From positions 35,278,001-35,342,000 of the forward strand of contig CM114274.1 in NCBI GenBank assembly GCA_050084515.1: a stretch of 64,000 nt of DNA, in the 5' to 3' direction. This stretch comes from Blasia pusilla. Lineage: Eukaryota > Marchantiophyta > Marchantiopsida > Blasiales. A model generated the notes under the pieces. The model was not told the DNA's origin and made no database searches. It saw nothing but the letters and a program-made list of their open reading frames with translations. How positions within the stretch are numbered: position 1 is the first letter of the stretch; every line of letters starts with the position of its first letter. The position numbers were made by a program, and so were the translations under genes. Shown piece by piece: positions 38,401 through 49,765 of the stretch.

Positions 38401-38650
38401 ATTTGGGGTAGAGCCACCGCTGCTGTCAACGCCGCACACAAGACACCATTTCTGACACATTGTGCCAATTTCTGGAGTGGATCCTCTTCACTCTGCACAC
38501 ATCCGTAGCCTTTCTCGTCAGAAATGTGAAACCTTGTAAGAACCTTCCCCTCGCTCTAGTGATTCTCCCGGAATCCTTCTTCCAGAACAGGACGCCACCA
38601 CAACCCAAGGCACTGCGTGAAGAGTTAGCAGAAAAGAAGGCCAGCTCCAT
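35488..38650 (-). CDS. CYP38: Thylakoid-lumen cyclophilin-like protein CYP38/TLP40, six exons
   Basis: CYP38 is a lumenal immunophilin with a helical N-terminal domain and a C-terminal cyclophilin fold that assists photosystem II assembly. Minus-strand exons: 38650 or nearby to 38181, 37907-37708, 37100-36865, 36683-36541, 35930-35859, 35718-35488 (stop TAA). Junctions are GT-AG and phases match. Markers: [114 protein letters not shown] and [21 protein letters not shown] twin-type lumen signal is suggested by [16 protein letters not shown] in exon 1. The transit-peptide frame ([19 protein letters not shown], start at 38650) does not run into the downstream exon-1 frame (from about 38498), so the 5' end is uncertain. 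Total length would be about 440 residues, near the family norm. Confidence 0.92.
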
Positions 38651-40880
38651 TAAGTGACGGAATTTTCAATCCCATACAGAAGTGAATGTAAGAGACAATG
38701 GCGTCTACGAACCTACGATGGAACCCGGGGAATCACAGAGGGGAGGAAGGGCCCTCGTGCATATTTGAATTTGCAGTCAGTCCAGCTGCAGTACGAGGTA
38801 GTAGGAGATTATGGATCTCCCCACTCTACTCCTCAAAGACTTGCGCTCACAAATTTACCGGAGCAACACCAAAGCAGCCAGCCACTTCTTTCTCACACCC
38901 AATTTCGAAGGTACTACAGCCGACACAGCAGAAGCGATCAGGACACGCATTCTGGGAGAATTGTACCTTATCAAGGCTGGCCCGGCAAACGAGAGATCGT
39001 GTTCTCCCTTTCCTGCCACTGCTGCAGGAGCTCTTGAGAACGCCGCATTGCTCTGCGTGCTTCAATCCATTCCGAGACTTGTTGTTCAGGACCTGCAATG
39101 TGAGACAGGCTGCCCACTCAGTACCCAATCACGCCATTCCACAATTGCCATCGCCGCAGCACACTACATAAAGCCAGCAGCACAATTCCATCACCCACCT
39201 CAGCACTGGTGGTGCTCGTAGCGTAGATGCTAAGCGCAGAGCTCGTCTGCACCCCCAGTGCCAACATCTTTGCCTCTCTCTCTCTCTCTCTGTGACGTGA
39301 GGTGAGATCCCACAATTCCGTTTCAATTCCTCCTCTGCTACAGAGAAGCTCTACTACATCCGCTGCAGAAGCCCACGAGTCCCCGCACAGTCATTCTGTG
39401 GGATCCATCCCGTACTGATTTTCTTGCGAAGGAACTTTGTTCGTTCTTCGTGTACTGAAGGACTGTCTCAGTTCAGAGCGCCTCTCTCTATCCTGCGCTG
39501 TCCAGTGTGCTGCTGCCAACCACACGCAGGGGCCCCTGTGTCCTAAGCTGGGATATAATCTTAGCGACGTGGCAGGGCGTCAAGCATCGTTGCGGATTGT
39601 GCGTGGGACTTTGGGATGGTTGCGTCCGACGTGGCGTAGTTGAGGGGAATTCTGGGAGGGGGAATAGGGAGACGATTACAGAATATTCTTCCACTCTCTA
39701 TAGCTCTTCTCTTCGCTGGGCGACACCTGGATACGACATCCCCCGACACGTACTGTTTATAACACTGTATTGAGTTGGCCATCCCGCTGGATTGGTGGAT
39801 TTCAGTAGGTGTCGGATAAGGCCCCAATCTTCGCTCGTCCTACGTGGCAGATTTCTCGTGCGCTCAACCCTCGGATGGATTTCATCTCGCATGCAACTAA
39901 CGGCGAATTGTAATTGTCCAAATAAAATAGATGAATCCTAATACGAATATCACCTCTCATAATAATAATAATAATATAAAAAGAGGACGGGGTTTGACTC
40001 GTCCTCTTCAACCCGACACGTATGCTTTATGTTTATGAGGTCTGAGGATTACGACAATTGGAGGGCCTTCGAGTAGGGGAAGGGTATTCAAGTAGTGAGG
40101 GTTTAAGGTAGGAGGGGCATTCAAGTAATGAATTTTATTATTTAAGCCACACGGGATGGATAGAAATATTTCAAATAGAAATATTTCAAATAGAAAAAAT
40201 CACAAGGATTTGAATAAAATAGAAAAATATTTTATTTAATATTATAAGAAGGGATTATAAATATTAATAAAATATAATAATTAGGATTTAAAAAAATTAT
40301 AATTTTTGTTGGAAAGAGAAAATTTTAAAAGATAAGGAGTACATCAAATTTTATGGAAGGTTAAAATTATTTAAAGAATTGGGATATCATTTAAATTTGA
40401 ATGGAGTATGTGTTTACTTAAAAGAGTGAAATTTTATTCTTCTTCTAAGATTTTAGAAAATAATTATCATATTTAAAATTTTTAATTAATTATGTGATTT
40501 TTTAAAAATTAATCTTATTAATTCACGAGTGATATTTTGGGAAAGGAAAATAAATTTTAATGGAAAAGGAAAATAATTAATAAAATAAAATTAATGAAGA
40601 ATTTTTTAAGTGAATGTGATTTTGGTAGGAAGAATGGAAGGGGAAGAATCATTTTTGTTGGAACTTTTAGGGAGGAATGTAATTATTTAGGGGAGATGTA
40701 TATTATCTAAAGGTGATTTTCTTACTCTTTTAAGATTTATAAGAGTGGAAATTCCACCTAAAATTTTTAATTAAATATATTTTAAAAAATTTAATATAAT
40801 TAAAAAAATATGTCATCGACACCTGTTTATAAGCCATTCTATTGAGGAAACTGTGCTAGGCGTGCATGGCACGGGCAATA
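38651..40880. other. CYP38 5' flank and AT-rich intergenic DNA
   Basis: A CT dinucleotide run lies at about 39276-39291. Overlapping open frames on both strands between 38654 and 39830 have no recognisable domains and probably reflect the GC-richer promoter-proximal sequence. From about 40,100 to 40,820 the DNA is very AT-rich with no visible features. Confidence 0.4.
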
Positions 40881-41106
40881 TCTACATTATTATGGGAGAG
40901 TGCCTTCTTGATTTGCAAACACCTCACCTCTATGTTTGACACGTGGCAACTAGGCAGCAAGAAAATGTGTCTCATTATGCAAGCAGCGATTAAAAAGATT
41001 TGAATTTATGTGTTGCATCATTAATCCCTTCCCTTCACAAATTATACAGTAACAAAAATTTTCTAAACACTTTTTATTCCCGTGCATCGTACGTGCACCT
41101 TACTAG
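40881..41106 (+). mobile_element. Non-autonomous Helitron A
   Basis: It begins TCTACATTATTATGGG after an A and ends in CTAG followed by T. Just before the end is a short hairpin-capable GTGCA/TGCAC around CCCGTGCATCG. The 5' TC, 3' CTRR, subterminal hairpin and insertion between A and T are the diagnostic Helitron features. No coding capacity. Confidence 0.7.
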
Positions 41107-41270
41107 TCTATATTATTATGGGAGAATGTTCCCTCCTCGGCACCGGTACGTTTTTGGCATCTAATTGATTGATAGGTGTTATTCTCCCTACTAACCTCTT
41201 TTGAAATCCGAGTCTTTGTTTTCTCGAGGCTAATTTTCATTCACCCGTGCGGAGCATGGGCACTGGCTAG
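41107..41270 (+). mobile_element. Non-autonomous Helitron B, abutting A
   Basis: It begins TCTATATTATTATGGG immediately after the CTAG of Helitron A and ends GGCTAG before a T. A CCCGTGC/GCATGGG hairpin lies about 10 bases from the end. At 164 bp it is too short to encode anything. Head-to-tail insertion of one Helitron at the 3' end of another is common for this class. Confidence 0.7.
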
Positions 41271-41733
41271 TTACATCTACAGTTCACACTGGGTATCAAA
41301 AAGAATGGGGAGTTTTTCACGGAAGCTGTAAAATTGGATTTCCAACTGGGTTTTAGATGTGGTATGCAAAGAAACCCCCCATGTTCCCATGAGTGTGGGC
41401 CCTTTGAGAGGGGTGGGAGGAGACAGAAATTAATAATCACGTGTGGAGGACACGTGGGAAAAAAATGTCGAGAACATGCAAGGAGCGTAACTAATATTAA
41501 ACGAATTGGAAATTTATGATTTCAACCACTTACGATTATTCATAATCCCAGATCTCCACGATCATTGTTTCAAATATATGGAGATATACGTCCATCTTGA
41601 AATATACATTGATTAATTTTGATTATGACATTTAATTTCATATCTTCCCTAATCATTCAAATTACCAAATTTTGATTTTTCATTACTATCAAAATTTTAT
41701 TATAATTACTACTAGTAAAGTATCCATGATGTA

Positions 41734-41927
41734 TCTATATTATTATTGGACACTGCCTCTTCATTTTTCAAACTCTTCTCCTCTTGACACTTGGCACTTT
41801 CACCTAATAAAGTCGTTCACCCTATGAGCCAATAGATTGTCCAAAATTCATTTAAAATGACACTAAATTTTTTGAGAATCAATTATGGGAGGCAATTCAA
41901 ACCCATGCATCGCATGGGCGTACAATA
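41734..41927 (+). mobile_element. Non-autonomous Helitron C (diverged)
   Basis: It begins TCTATATTATTATTGG and contains the hairpin CCCATGCATCGCATGGG (41902-41918) about nine bases before a degenerate end (AATAG in place of CTAG). It is older than A and B. The sequence between B and C (41271-41733) holds nothing recognisable. Confidence 0.6.
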
Positions 41928-41989
41928 GTATGATTTAAATTTATGCATTAATGTGGGGTATCTCCATTTGTACCCCTTCTTGACAAAAC

Positions 41990-42483
41990 AAAGGATAATT
42001 TTGATCTTCCTTATTGATCGCTCCTAGCCCACTCTTCAAGAGAGAATCCAAGCTCAATACATGCAAGCCCCACTGTATCACGGATCCCAACAAGAGTCTT
42101 CAAACCTAAGGAGATGAGCTCCAAATGAGCTTCATCCGAGTTATACCCCCTGGGCACCTCCATGGATGACCTGTACACAGGTTACCTCCCTCCTAGCATG
42201 TCACTATCGACTTGTACACATACACTAGCTCACTAACAACTACACATGTGGTCCCCTCATAAGACCAACTACCAACTAACCCACGACCCTATAGGTCCAA
42301 GTGGAGCCATACATTGCTGGGAAGATCAACCTCTCCAAGGTTGCCACTCCTCATAAAGGGAAGGGTGACCTACATTTGTAAGTCACCTCCTAAGACCAAG
42401 TCACATATGACCTCTCAAAATACGGGAGTACAAGACCCCTCTAAGGCCTCGATACTGTCTTGCCCTACGCCTTATCTATCATG
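41990..42483 (-). repeat. Partial solo LTR of the Ty3 family
   Basis: On the minus strand this reproduces the LTR of the element at 1.3-13.6 kb from its 5' end (a diverged TGATAGATAAGGCGTAGGG at 42481) through GGAAGATCAAAA near 41990. The last roughly 120 bp of the LTR are missing. No internal Ty3 sequence adjoins it directly. It could be an old solo LTR or a broken end of the Ty3 halves found further right. Confidence 0.8.
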
Positions 42484-43150
42484 ACAAGGTATATGACGCA
42501 ATATGTCATTCCTTCGCCTGGTAAATTTTTCTGCCTGTCCACAATGTGTAGGGGAAGATCGATATACTGCCCATAATGTTTATATGACACCAGCGTATAT
42601 TCAGGATATATCAAATGTGAACCTACTTTACCTGCAACTTTTGTCGTTAGTTGTTTCAAGACTAGGCATTGAGACCAAATAAAATGGGTTTCATAATGGG
42701 TTCTTTCAAGTCAGTAGCCTTCTAGACTGCCCTCTTCTTGCTTGAGGACTTGAGGATCAGGCTTCCATGAACTCAGATTTCTTGTACACAAAAGTACCCA
42801 ATGTTCTCATGGTAAATTTGAGAATCAATGAAATGTATTCATAATCTGTCCCATTAATTGAACAACCTGATCCGACATGTGGTCTTGTAGTTTTACCTTC
42901 TTCATCAGTTGAGCCAATATTGAGGGCTTAAAAAATAGAGGGTTAGGTAACCCATAGTCTAACAATTGATCCATATAGTTCAAAACCAACGTACTGCAAG
43001 GTGTGCAATATTCACTACTTGTGAAAAGGTGTACTTCCTATGATATATTCCACAACGGGAGTATTATTTTCAGGGAGTAGGCTCACATTAGAGAAGAGTT
43101 CCTTAGTGATAGAAATGGTATATTTGCATACGCCAAACTCACTATTACGG
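42484..43150. other. Unassigned stretch left of the proposed inversion breakpoint
   Basis: A minus-strand open frame (42465-42659) reads SHLIYPEYTLVSYKHYGQYI and continues in other frames to about 42,850, so it may be a coding relic, but I do not recognise the family. No terminal repeats are visible. The proposed breakpoint lies at the right end, where transposase coding sequence starts abruptly. Confidence 0.3.
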
Positions 43151-45713
43151 TAGGAATCTTCCTATTATTATTCTTCCAAATCTTGCATCAAGGAGAATAA
43201 GAGGACAAAGCATGTCACTCTACTCCAACGTTGCAAGGACAGCAAAACCTTGAAGGAGGCCATGGAATGCCAGGAAGAACTTTATGGGTGGTGGAGGAAG
43301 CATGCGATTGAGGGGAAGTACAAAGAGTTGTGCTCTTGGTTGAGTTGGTGGACTGTACATATGAGACAATGGGGAAACTTCATGCGGCAGGTAAGTTCAC
43401 TATTTTGTCTTGTCAAGCTCACGCTCAGAATTGTTTGTAAAGTTGTAGCTCAGGGTGAGAAGCGTGGGATCTATAGGGATTTCAAACCGAAGAAACCAAG
43501 CAAGTTGTCGGATGCGACGGGTTGCGCGAGTGTGCAACCCAACGGAAACCGACGGGTTGCATCCAGACCGAGTGTGCAACCCGTCGGGACCCGACAGGTC
43601 GTAGAGTCGTTCATGGGATGCCTCGGCCTTGCAACCCGTCTGGTTCTGACGGGTTGCAGTAGGTGGGTTTAAGGTTACAACACGTCGGGACCCGACGGGT
43701 CACAGAGTCGTTCATGGGATGCCTCGGGCCTGCAACCCATCTGGTTCTGACAGGTAGCTTATTTCTTTGACTCCTGAGTTATTTTCGTTCCCTTCTAACA
43801 TTGTCGTCGTTGCAGGGATTGAACGTTCATGAAAATGCCCTCTGCCCCAACACAAGTGGAGCAGAAAGTGTTCATTCCTCCTAGAGGTCGTCACAAGCAT
43901 GCCAACGAATTTCAGTTGTGGAGGCATGCCAACAAGACCAGGCAAGAGCAATGCTCTGATCTGCGATCATCCCATATCTTCCTCACAAAAGGCATAACAA
44001 AAGGAAAGGGGCCGTCGATCTACGAGCTCTATGTCGGCGGTTGTGAGATCGGTGATGAAAAAATGTATGTGGAAGCCTTCAACCGGTCGCGTTTGGAACT
44101 CCCCTCGAGCAAGACGTACACATTGGTGGGGATATTCATGGGCGGGTTTCAAGGCGTCCCATATAGATGGTGGTAGAGCGATCAGAAGCGAGACTCGTGG
44201 AGACCAGATAAGTATCTTGACTTGAGCGGTGAAGAGGCGACATCGAGGAACGAATCCGGTGATTGATTTGGATGAGGAAATTACGCCGCCCAGGTATTTG
44301 GGGACCCCGGACCCGTCCCAAATCGGTGATAGAGTTACTTCTCCAAAATCAGTGAATGTTTTATTTCAAAAGCCCTCCATTCTTTGGAAGTTCGCAACAT
44401 CCATCCTTTGGGGTGGTTCAACAATATGGGATTCGGTAATGGAGGTGGATTGCAACCTAAAACGGTGGCATATATCTCGGAGCAACCAGGCGTGGACCCA
44501 CCTACAGGGCAGGATCGATGGCATTAGGAGAGCATGCGGCACTTTCCTAAATAAGAAGCTGTACAAGGATCGGCGACCACTACTACGGGTTTTGGGGACT
44601 CAAAACCTTTGATCGTTTCACGAGAACCGGGGATCAATTGAAGTACTTCTTCTGCCCAAATGAATCTTGCGCTTTCCGGAAGTCTTATCCGGCTGCCATT
44701 GGAGCTCCAGGGAATACCCCCACGATTTGGCCCATCGCCGCAGGTATGAACTGCACTCAAGACGAAGTGGATAATCTTACAAGTGCCGGTTTCAGACTTG
44801 TAGACGGGGGAAGTTCGGAGCATGTTCGTATTACAGAGTCCTTTGCATTTCGTATTCAACCCAAGATTGATGTCAACATGTACCCGGAGAAGGTGGATGA
44901 TCTCAATCCACTATTTCTGTTTGAGTCTAGAAATGGGGTGAAGAGAAACAGAATGTGTAGGCCAACGGTGGAGAGAGCAAAGCGAATTGCATCAGCTCGG
45001 GAGGCAAAAATGGAGATCATCGCCATGAAAGATGTCTTGAGTGGCAATGGAATATGAAGGAGGTATTGGGTCAGGAACAACACTGTAAATTCAAGTGTCA
45101 TAGGGGTGTATGTGGTGCACATCTGTTGCTTTCCCACATGTTCATGTGATGACTTTGTCCAAAGAGAGACAAGTGGCAAAAGGTATTTCCCTTGTAGGCA
45201 CATGTACTATGTGTTGCTGGTAGTTTTAAGAGAGTCGGAGGTAGGAGTAGGAATCCACCAACCAATTCTGTCCCTCAAAGAAGTGCGAAGTATTTTAAAC
45301 AAACCACTTTGAGGATGCAAAATGAGGTTTTAGATTGTACTTTCATTTTTCAAGAACCATCATTTTTAGCTTGAACTCTATTCAGCCCAGGGCAAATGGT
45401 AGATTGTTTCCAGACCTTGGATGGAAAAAGTGATTGGTTCCACACTTATGATTCTACTGATTTTTCAGTTTTGTATATTTTGTGCAATTTGCAACCGGTC
45501 GGACTCAGATGGGTTGCCAAAATATGGAAGAGAAAAAAAAAACTGTGGGACTGCTTAATAACTGAACAAAAAAGTGCAAAAAAGTTCACACAAAAAGTTT
45601 CCTCTCTTCAACCCAACGGAAACTCTCTTAAAAAAAAAGTATCGATTTCGGTTGAAGGTAGTTTCCTCTCTCTCTCCTCTCTTCCTCTCTTCCTCTCCTC
45701 TTACCGCACCTCG
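43150..45713 (+). mobile_element. MULE-like transposon, displaced arm (transposase C-terminus and one terminus)
   Basis: This arm contains the C-terminal half of the transposase, several copies of the element-specific palindrome (in the intron at about 43510-43760 and near 45480-45620) and one GA-rich terminal inverted repeat (about 45671-45704). The outermost bases end at 45713, next to the Ty3 protease. All these features recur in the arm at 52.37-62.25 kb. It is interpreted as the piece moved away by an inversion of 43.15-52.37 kb. Confidence 0.65.
43160..45312 (+). pseudogene. MULE-like transposase, C-terminal half with SWIM zinc finger
   Basis: The first exon, open to 43390, reads KENKRTKHVTLLQRCKDSKT and ECQEELYGWWRKHAIEGKYK, then WLSWW and FMRQ, and ends at a GTAAGT donor. 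The intron (43391-43815) is full of palindromes. The next exon, from 43816 after TTGCAG and in matching phase, reads GLNVHENALCPNTSGAESVH, a block like the L-N-x-x-x-N...T-N-N-x-x-E-x-x-H of MULE transposases. After a degenerate middle, 44760-45290 ends in a SWIM finger (CSCDDF, sixteen residues after the second Cys, then CRH; 45139-45201). SWIM fingers are typical MULE transposase C-termini. Several stops occur. The missing N-terminal half is at 54196-52411 on the minus strand. Confidence 0.7.
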
Positions 45714-45722
45714 GGGTTGCGC

Positions 45723-45790
45723 TCTTGAATCCAACAAGACGTGTTGCGGACTAAAATCTCTACCTCTTGGACTCACCAACTGGAAGACCT
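45723..45790 (-). pseudogene. Retropepsin start of the second Ty3 element, cut at the active site
   Basis: On the minus strand 45757-45725 reads VLLDSRAQP, the retropepsin D-S/T-G-A-Q-P block with Gly changed to Arg. The match to Ty3 ends after GCGCAACCC (45722-45714), where GA-rich transposon terminus begins. The continuing codons are found at 62251 onward. Confidence 0.65.
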
Positions 45791-46649
45791 CTCACCGGTA
45801 ATCCAGCAACAAAACACCAGGAGAAGCCATGGCACGCTCTATCGCGGATCTAGTCGGCATCTCCGCCATCTTGGCAGCCGCAGCCTTCCATGAATCTGAC
45901 GTGGACGGCCCGAGCATCTGCTCTAAGGGTAGGTCCATCACCTCCTCTTCAATCACCTCTTAACGTGATGTAGGAACTCCAACTCCATGCTCACGTAGCG
46001 GTCAACTAGAAAACCTGGGCGCGCGTACCTCCTAGCGTCATAACATCGGAAGCAGTAAACAACGAAGCACGGTACACCATTGTGGCCGCCCCCAACATCG
46101 TACTTGACATATGCTCCTCCTGAGCATCACCAATATGAGTCATCGCACTCGCTTCTCCCATCGCCCTCCATGCCTACCTACCGATAATATCACCAACTCT
46201 CTGGGAAATCTAATCACGACCCATCGATAGGGTCCTCATCGCCTCAGACAACGTGAAAGACTGAGGAAGCCTAGTTTTTTTCCTGGCTTCCCCTCGTTGT
46301 GGATCCAACTCTACGACTACTCCACGGGTCACAATTGCGGCGGCCTCCATCTGGGAAACCCCCCACATCCAACCAAGATCCTCCATATCTCTGGTTGCTC
46401 CATAATGATGTCGATGCCATGGATCTGGCATCGAGTAACCTCAATGCCATAACGGCAATTTGCTCCTATAGCTGTTGTATCTGAGCAGCCATACCAACCT
46501 CACGTCTGGCAACTCCCTCGATGTGTCTAGGTGGTGGGACTCTACCTCCTCCACGGGCAGCTCCACCACCCTGTTGGGCAACTCCAGCTCCTCGTCCCCC
46601 AACGGGACCACCTGGTACACGATCTCTAGGCCTACCTGGACCGGCTACT

Positions 46650-47990
46650 CGCTCTGGTACCCTCTCTGGCCTTTGGTCCGGACGTAACTCAAGGTGTAAA
46701 CTGAAACACCTAGCGCGTGTGTGACCATACCTTTGACAATAGTCACACTGCTAACCTCTTGGCGCAACACCATCTCCTCCTCCATGCTGAGGCACACGTC
46801 CATGACCCTGACGAGTGCAATCACGCTGATAATGGGCTCCACCACATAACAAACAAGTAATCATAGGCAGCTGCTGCTGAGCCATATATGAAGGCACAGA
46901 TCTCTATGGCATGGCCTCCTAGTATCCTCCCTCAGCTCGTGGTGCCACAGTCGACCTATCTTAGAGTCCACGTTGCTGCACTCGTAGTGCAGACAATCGC
47001 GACTGCTCTCGCACAGAACCCATGGTGGCTACGCTCTCCTCCGCCATGTTGCGCTCAATGTTCTCGGCGATCCTAAAAACATTTCTCAAGGTAGGGGAGG
47101 TATTCACAAGAAGCACCCTCTCCCACACCCATGTTTGCAGGGTCCAGTCTAGCATCGCGTATCGTGACTCGATAGCCTGAGCCTCTATCATCCCTTGAGT
47201 GACATTGATCAATCGGCGCAAGCGAGTGTAAGCCTCATGCAAACTCTCACCCGAGCGTCTCTGAAAGTAGTAGATGCTCCACAAATTCTTCATCTGTACC
47301 CCTTGGTAGCTCGCCCTCAACTTAGCGAAGAACTCAACCACGGGGTTGAACCTTGGATGAACCCGACTAGACGATGCAATTGCTCCAGTGTGAGTGAACC
47401 CTCCTAAAATATCACTAGTGGAAGAGGAAGTAGCCTCTCCTGACTCCTCCTCCTCATCTGGGAACGGCTCAGTCCATGACACATAGTGTGGGCCATAGTA
47501 GAGTCGCCATGCCTCAATCTCTTGGGCATATCTATGGGAGAACTAATAATAATCATCCATGGGCGCCCCCTCTAAATGCTGGAACATACCGTTCCATGAT
47601 GTAAATGGGTTGAGTTCTCTAGAGTTCCTAGCCTGCTATGAGTCACACCATCTCCTAAACTCTACAATGAAGTCGTGTAGCTCTATAGTGCCTACAACCT
47701 ACGCGATCCTCTACCCCGGTCGTCCATCTTGTACGCCCAATTGGTAGGACCACTCAATGTGTACGGTGGATCACTAACACACTTCTCTACATGCTTCCCC
47801 TTGTCTGAAGATGACATAGAAGGAGATCGAGGTGGTCTCTCACGTGGAGACCCTCGAGACCTCGCACCACTCCAAGTAAACCCTCCATAGCTACTCTCAG
47901 GTCCACTACCTCGCCTCTCAAAATCCCGAAAGGACGTCGTGATGACCCTCGTGCCCCTCTCTTGCAATCACTCTCAACCTTGCACATAAT
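46650..47990 (-). pseudogene. Ty3 gag pseudogene, minus strand
   Basis: The minus-strand frame contains SSYGGFTWSGARSRGSPRER (47967-47692), the counterpart of GGFTWSGARYRG at 4.7 kb. An intact 173-codon block (47482-46961) follows with ESLHEAYTRLRRLINVTQG and EAQAIESRYAMLDWTLQTWV, matching the capsid block at 5.35-5.6 kb. A CXXC-type knuckle region follows near 46,850-46,690. Frames are broken before and after the 173-codon block. This confirms that both Ty3 elements are one family. Confidence 0.8.
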
Positions 47991-49765
47991 CACTCAATCT
48001 AACATGCGGCACTCAATCTACACTCTCTCTACAAGCGGCTTGGTGGGCAATCGGCTACCGTCCTATCATCTCATGGACAAGACATACCCTTAACTCTGGA
48101 TATCCCACACAGGTCTATGTCCCATAAACCCATACATCAATTATGCTCTCAGCATGTGCACGAAACCCAATATCCCAAATAACTTCCTAATATCCCGAAA
48201 TCCCTCACGCATGCAGGATAGAAGACCAGAATGGGTAACCTGAAAATAATGTCGATGTCGCTCCTCGGCAACTGCAAATCTTGACCCCAACCTGGTCGTG
48301 AAGACAATCAGCAAGTCATACTTCTCTCGTACTGACGCTCTTCAAACCTCCTTGATGTGCGATGTACGTCCAGCGGTCCGTTGCGGCACTGGCGGCACGG
48401 AACGGCTACAAACGGCACGACACTCGGAAATGGGGTGCTGCACTCGCTGACATACCCTCCTCAATCAGCAATTCACACGCTCTGCTCCTTAGTAAAGGAG
48501 CGGCTTTGCAATCGAGATGGTGCGGTACAGCCACGAGCGGCATGGCGTGGCAATCGGCCATGCGGTGCGGCTACGGGCGTCACGGCACGGTACTCGATCA
48601 TCGTCGGGCGGCTACCAATCACAACATAGCAGCATGAAATGAAAACTAAAACACCATAACCCGAGGTCACCTGCCATCAATGGTTGATGACAAAACTGCG
48701 ATGACCATGGTAGCCAAAACAAAGTACCGTGGTGGTGGCGCAAGTCAAAGAATCAATGGTCGTCGTGGAAGACCCTCCACTTCGTAATGGCGGTAATGGC
48801 AACCAAGGGTGGACAAAGGCTGAACGCGGCTTTGAGCAGAGCTAGGCGGCGGCGGCAGCCGATGATGGACGGTGGAAAATGGACCATTGACAGTGACGGT
48901 TGACCATCAACAATGATGGTTGACCATCAACAGCGTACCATTGACGGTAACTATGAAGGCGCGGCGGCTGGTTTAGGGTTTGAACAATTTAACCCTAAAA
49001 AACTCCTAGCAATGGCAATTTTGCAAGATTGACCATGACTTTTTGCTCGCAACTCCAAATTGTGCACCGTCTGTTACTCAACGTGCACAGCTTCACGATC
49101 TACAACGGCAACAAAAAAATATTTTGAATCAAACATTCCAGTAAGAACTGACGGGGACTGACGTAAAGCTCAACATCTCTTTCTCCTACACAAAATTTGG
49201 CAGCGCTTCCGCGCTGATTTCTCCCAATAAAAATATAAAACTTGTGAGAACACAAATCAGCAAGCTACATTGTGCTCCCGAAAGCACTAGCATGGAGCAA
49301 TCCCCCCCAATACTCAATTCCTATCGAAAATTGGGCATCGCTACCGCGTACTCTCCCGTACAAAAAATCAGCAAAGCAAAACAACAAACTCGCATGGCTC
49401 TTGCTTTGGTAAGCACTCCCATGAGCCATGAAGTAGGAAACACGGTCCCCCAACTTGCACCTAACATCGAGCAACCAACGAGCTCCCCCATGAAACTCTC
49501 TCACTCACTCACTCTCTCTTTTTAAACTAAGATCCAATCTCTCTCACAATACCATAATTCTCACATGTGTGCACTCTAACATGTCTCTCTCAATGTCAAA
49601 CCAAACCCACTCTCCTAATGAGAGGCTTGGGTTACACACACAAGGCAAGCAAGACCATAGTTGCTCCGCCTCATGCCAAAAGGTTCAACAAAGAAAGAAG
49701 GAGCTCTCAAGCTCTCTCTCTTTGAGGTATATACCCCTCCCCTCTCCCAAGCTCTCTCCATGGTA

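Larger units (their letters stand above)
45714..49765 (-). mobile_element. Second Ty3/Gypsy element, 5' half (leader, gag, start of retropepsin)
   Basis: Read on the minus strand this half holds an untranslated leader (about 49765-48000), gag (47990-46650) and the beginning of retropepsin. It stops at 45722-45714, inside the protease active-site block (LLDSRAQP). The other half of an element of the same family begins at 62251 at the very next codons (Q-R-L-M-L-G-K). The leader contains a GC-rich stretch with repeated CGGCACGG words (48380-48600) and repeated GGTTGACCATCAAC (about 48895-48940), but not the GGAACT palindromes of the first element. No LTR could be delimited. Confidence 0.7.

Noticed and set aside
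38654-39221. Overlapping open frames of 127-157 codons upstream of CYP38
   Set aside because: Three overlapping frames on both strands with biased composition and no domain; they lie in the CYP38 promoter region.
43829-44176. 115-codon open frame starting MKMPSAPTQVEQ
   Set aside because: The frame that joins the upstream exon in phase (GLNVHENALCPNTSGAESVH) is a different one and matches the MULE transposase pattern, so this is a shadow.
45714-49765. Treating the two Ty3 halves as unrelated insertions
   Set aside because: The halves end and start at adjacent codons of the same protease block next to matching terminal repeats, which is hard to explain by chance.
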